Assembly (NCBI GenBank): GCA_022652545.1
Contig: JALCRM010000017.1
Location: 1 to 35,634 of the forward strand
Reading direction: 5' to 3'
DNA from: Lachnospiraceae bacterium
Lineage (GTDB): Bacteria; Bacillota; Clostridia; Lachnospirales; Lachnospiraceae
Length of the DNA: 35,634 nucleotides
Below the pieces are notes generated by a model, which was not told the origin of the DNA, ran no database searches, and saw nothing but the letters and a program-made list of their open reading frames with translations. Below are positions 35,603-35,634 of this stretch, in pieces. Position numbers and translations under genes: made by a program. Position 1 is the first letter of the stretch; the number at the start of each line of letters is the position of its first letter.

Positions 35603-35634
35603 AACATGAGAGTTCGATCCTGGCTCAGGATGAA
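35603..35634 (+). rRNA. 16S ribosomal RNA, 5' end only (cut by window edge)
   Basis: The segment TGAGAGTTCGATCCTGGCTC continuing into AGGATGAA is the universal 5' region of bacterial 16S rRNA (27F primer site). One base differs from the common version (TTCGATC instead of TTTGATC). The gene continues beyond the window; the exact mature 5' end is uncertain by a few bases. Confidence 0.93.

Overview
The window reads as a chromosomal segment of a fairly GC-rich Firmicute of the class Clostridia, most likely Lachnospiraceae or a close relative. Support comes from gene order (rpmG-secE-nusG-rplK-rplA / rplJ-rplL-rpoB-rpoC-rpsL-rpsG-fusA-tuf), an L10 leader attenuator, a guanine riboswitch on xpt, strong Shine-Dalgarno sequences, near-consensus sigma-A promoters with 17-18 nt spacers, and a DUF6062-type protein. 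No phage, transposon or CRISPR array is visible. Nearly all genes are on the + strand; only dus is on the minus strand.

Region 1 (1-4390): a lipoprotein binding protein and an unusual permease-ATPase fusion form a small ABC importer. Its 3' end is joined to a YhhN-family membrane protein gene by two tandem copies of a 104-nt hairpin-rich element. The two copies differ by compensatory base-pair changes, so this is the best candidate here for an undescribed structured RNA. A TerB-like hypothetical follows. Region 2 (4391-8998): a K+ uptake pair (trkA, trkH) behind a promoter with a palindrome and a leader that can form mutually exclusive hairpins, then a small HTH protein and UDP-galactopyranose mutase (glf).

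Region 3 (9023-15023): a purine salvage and uptake operon. A promoter, a guanine-class riboswitch and a terminator precede xpt, a BMP-family nucleoside-binding lipoprotein, a double-domain ATPase and two permeases. The operon is followed by a block of long perfect hairpins that is partly duplicated (15026-15179).

Region 4 (15188-33236): translation and transcription genes. Departures from the usual arrangement are a long N-terminal extension on NusG, a CapA-like gene with its own promoter (possibly leaderless) between rplA and rplJ, an L10 with an Ala-Glu-Pro repeat tail, and a consensus promoter fused to a terminator stem ahead of rpsL. Region 5 (33257-35634): dus (minus) diverges from a DUF6062-like protein. 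A strong promoter then drives two tRNA-Ser genes (UGA, GGA), and the 5' end of a 16S rRNA gene runs off the window edge.

The genes mainly serve core growth: protein synthesis and RNA polymerase, with purine salvage and K+ uptake alongside. Control is visible at RNA level in several places (guanine riboswitch, L10 leader, the trk leader, the tandem element before yhhN).
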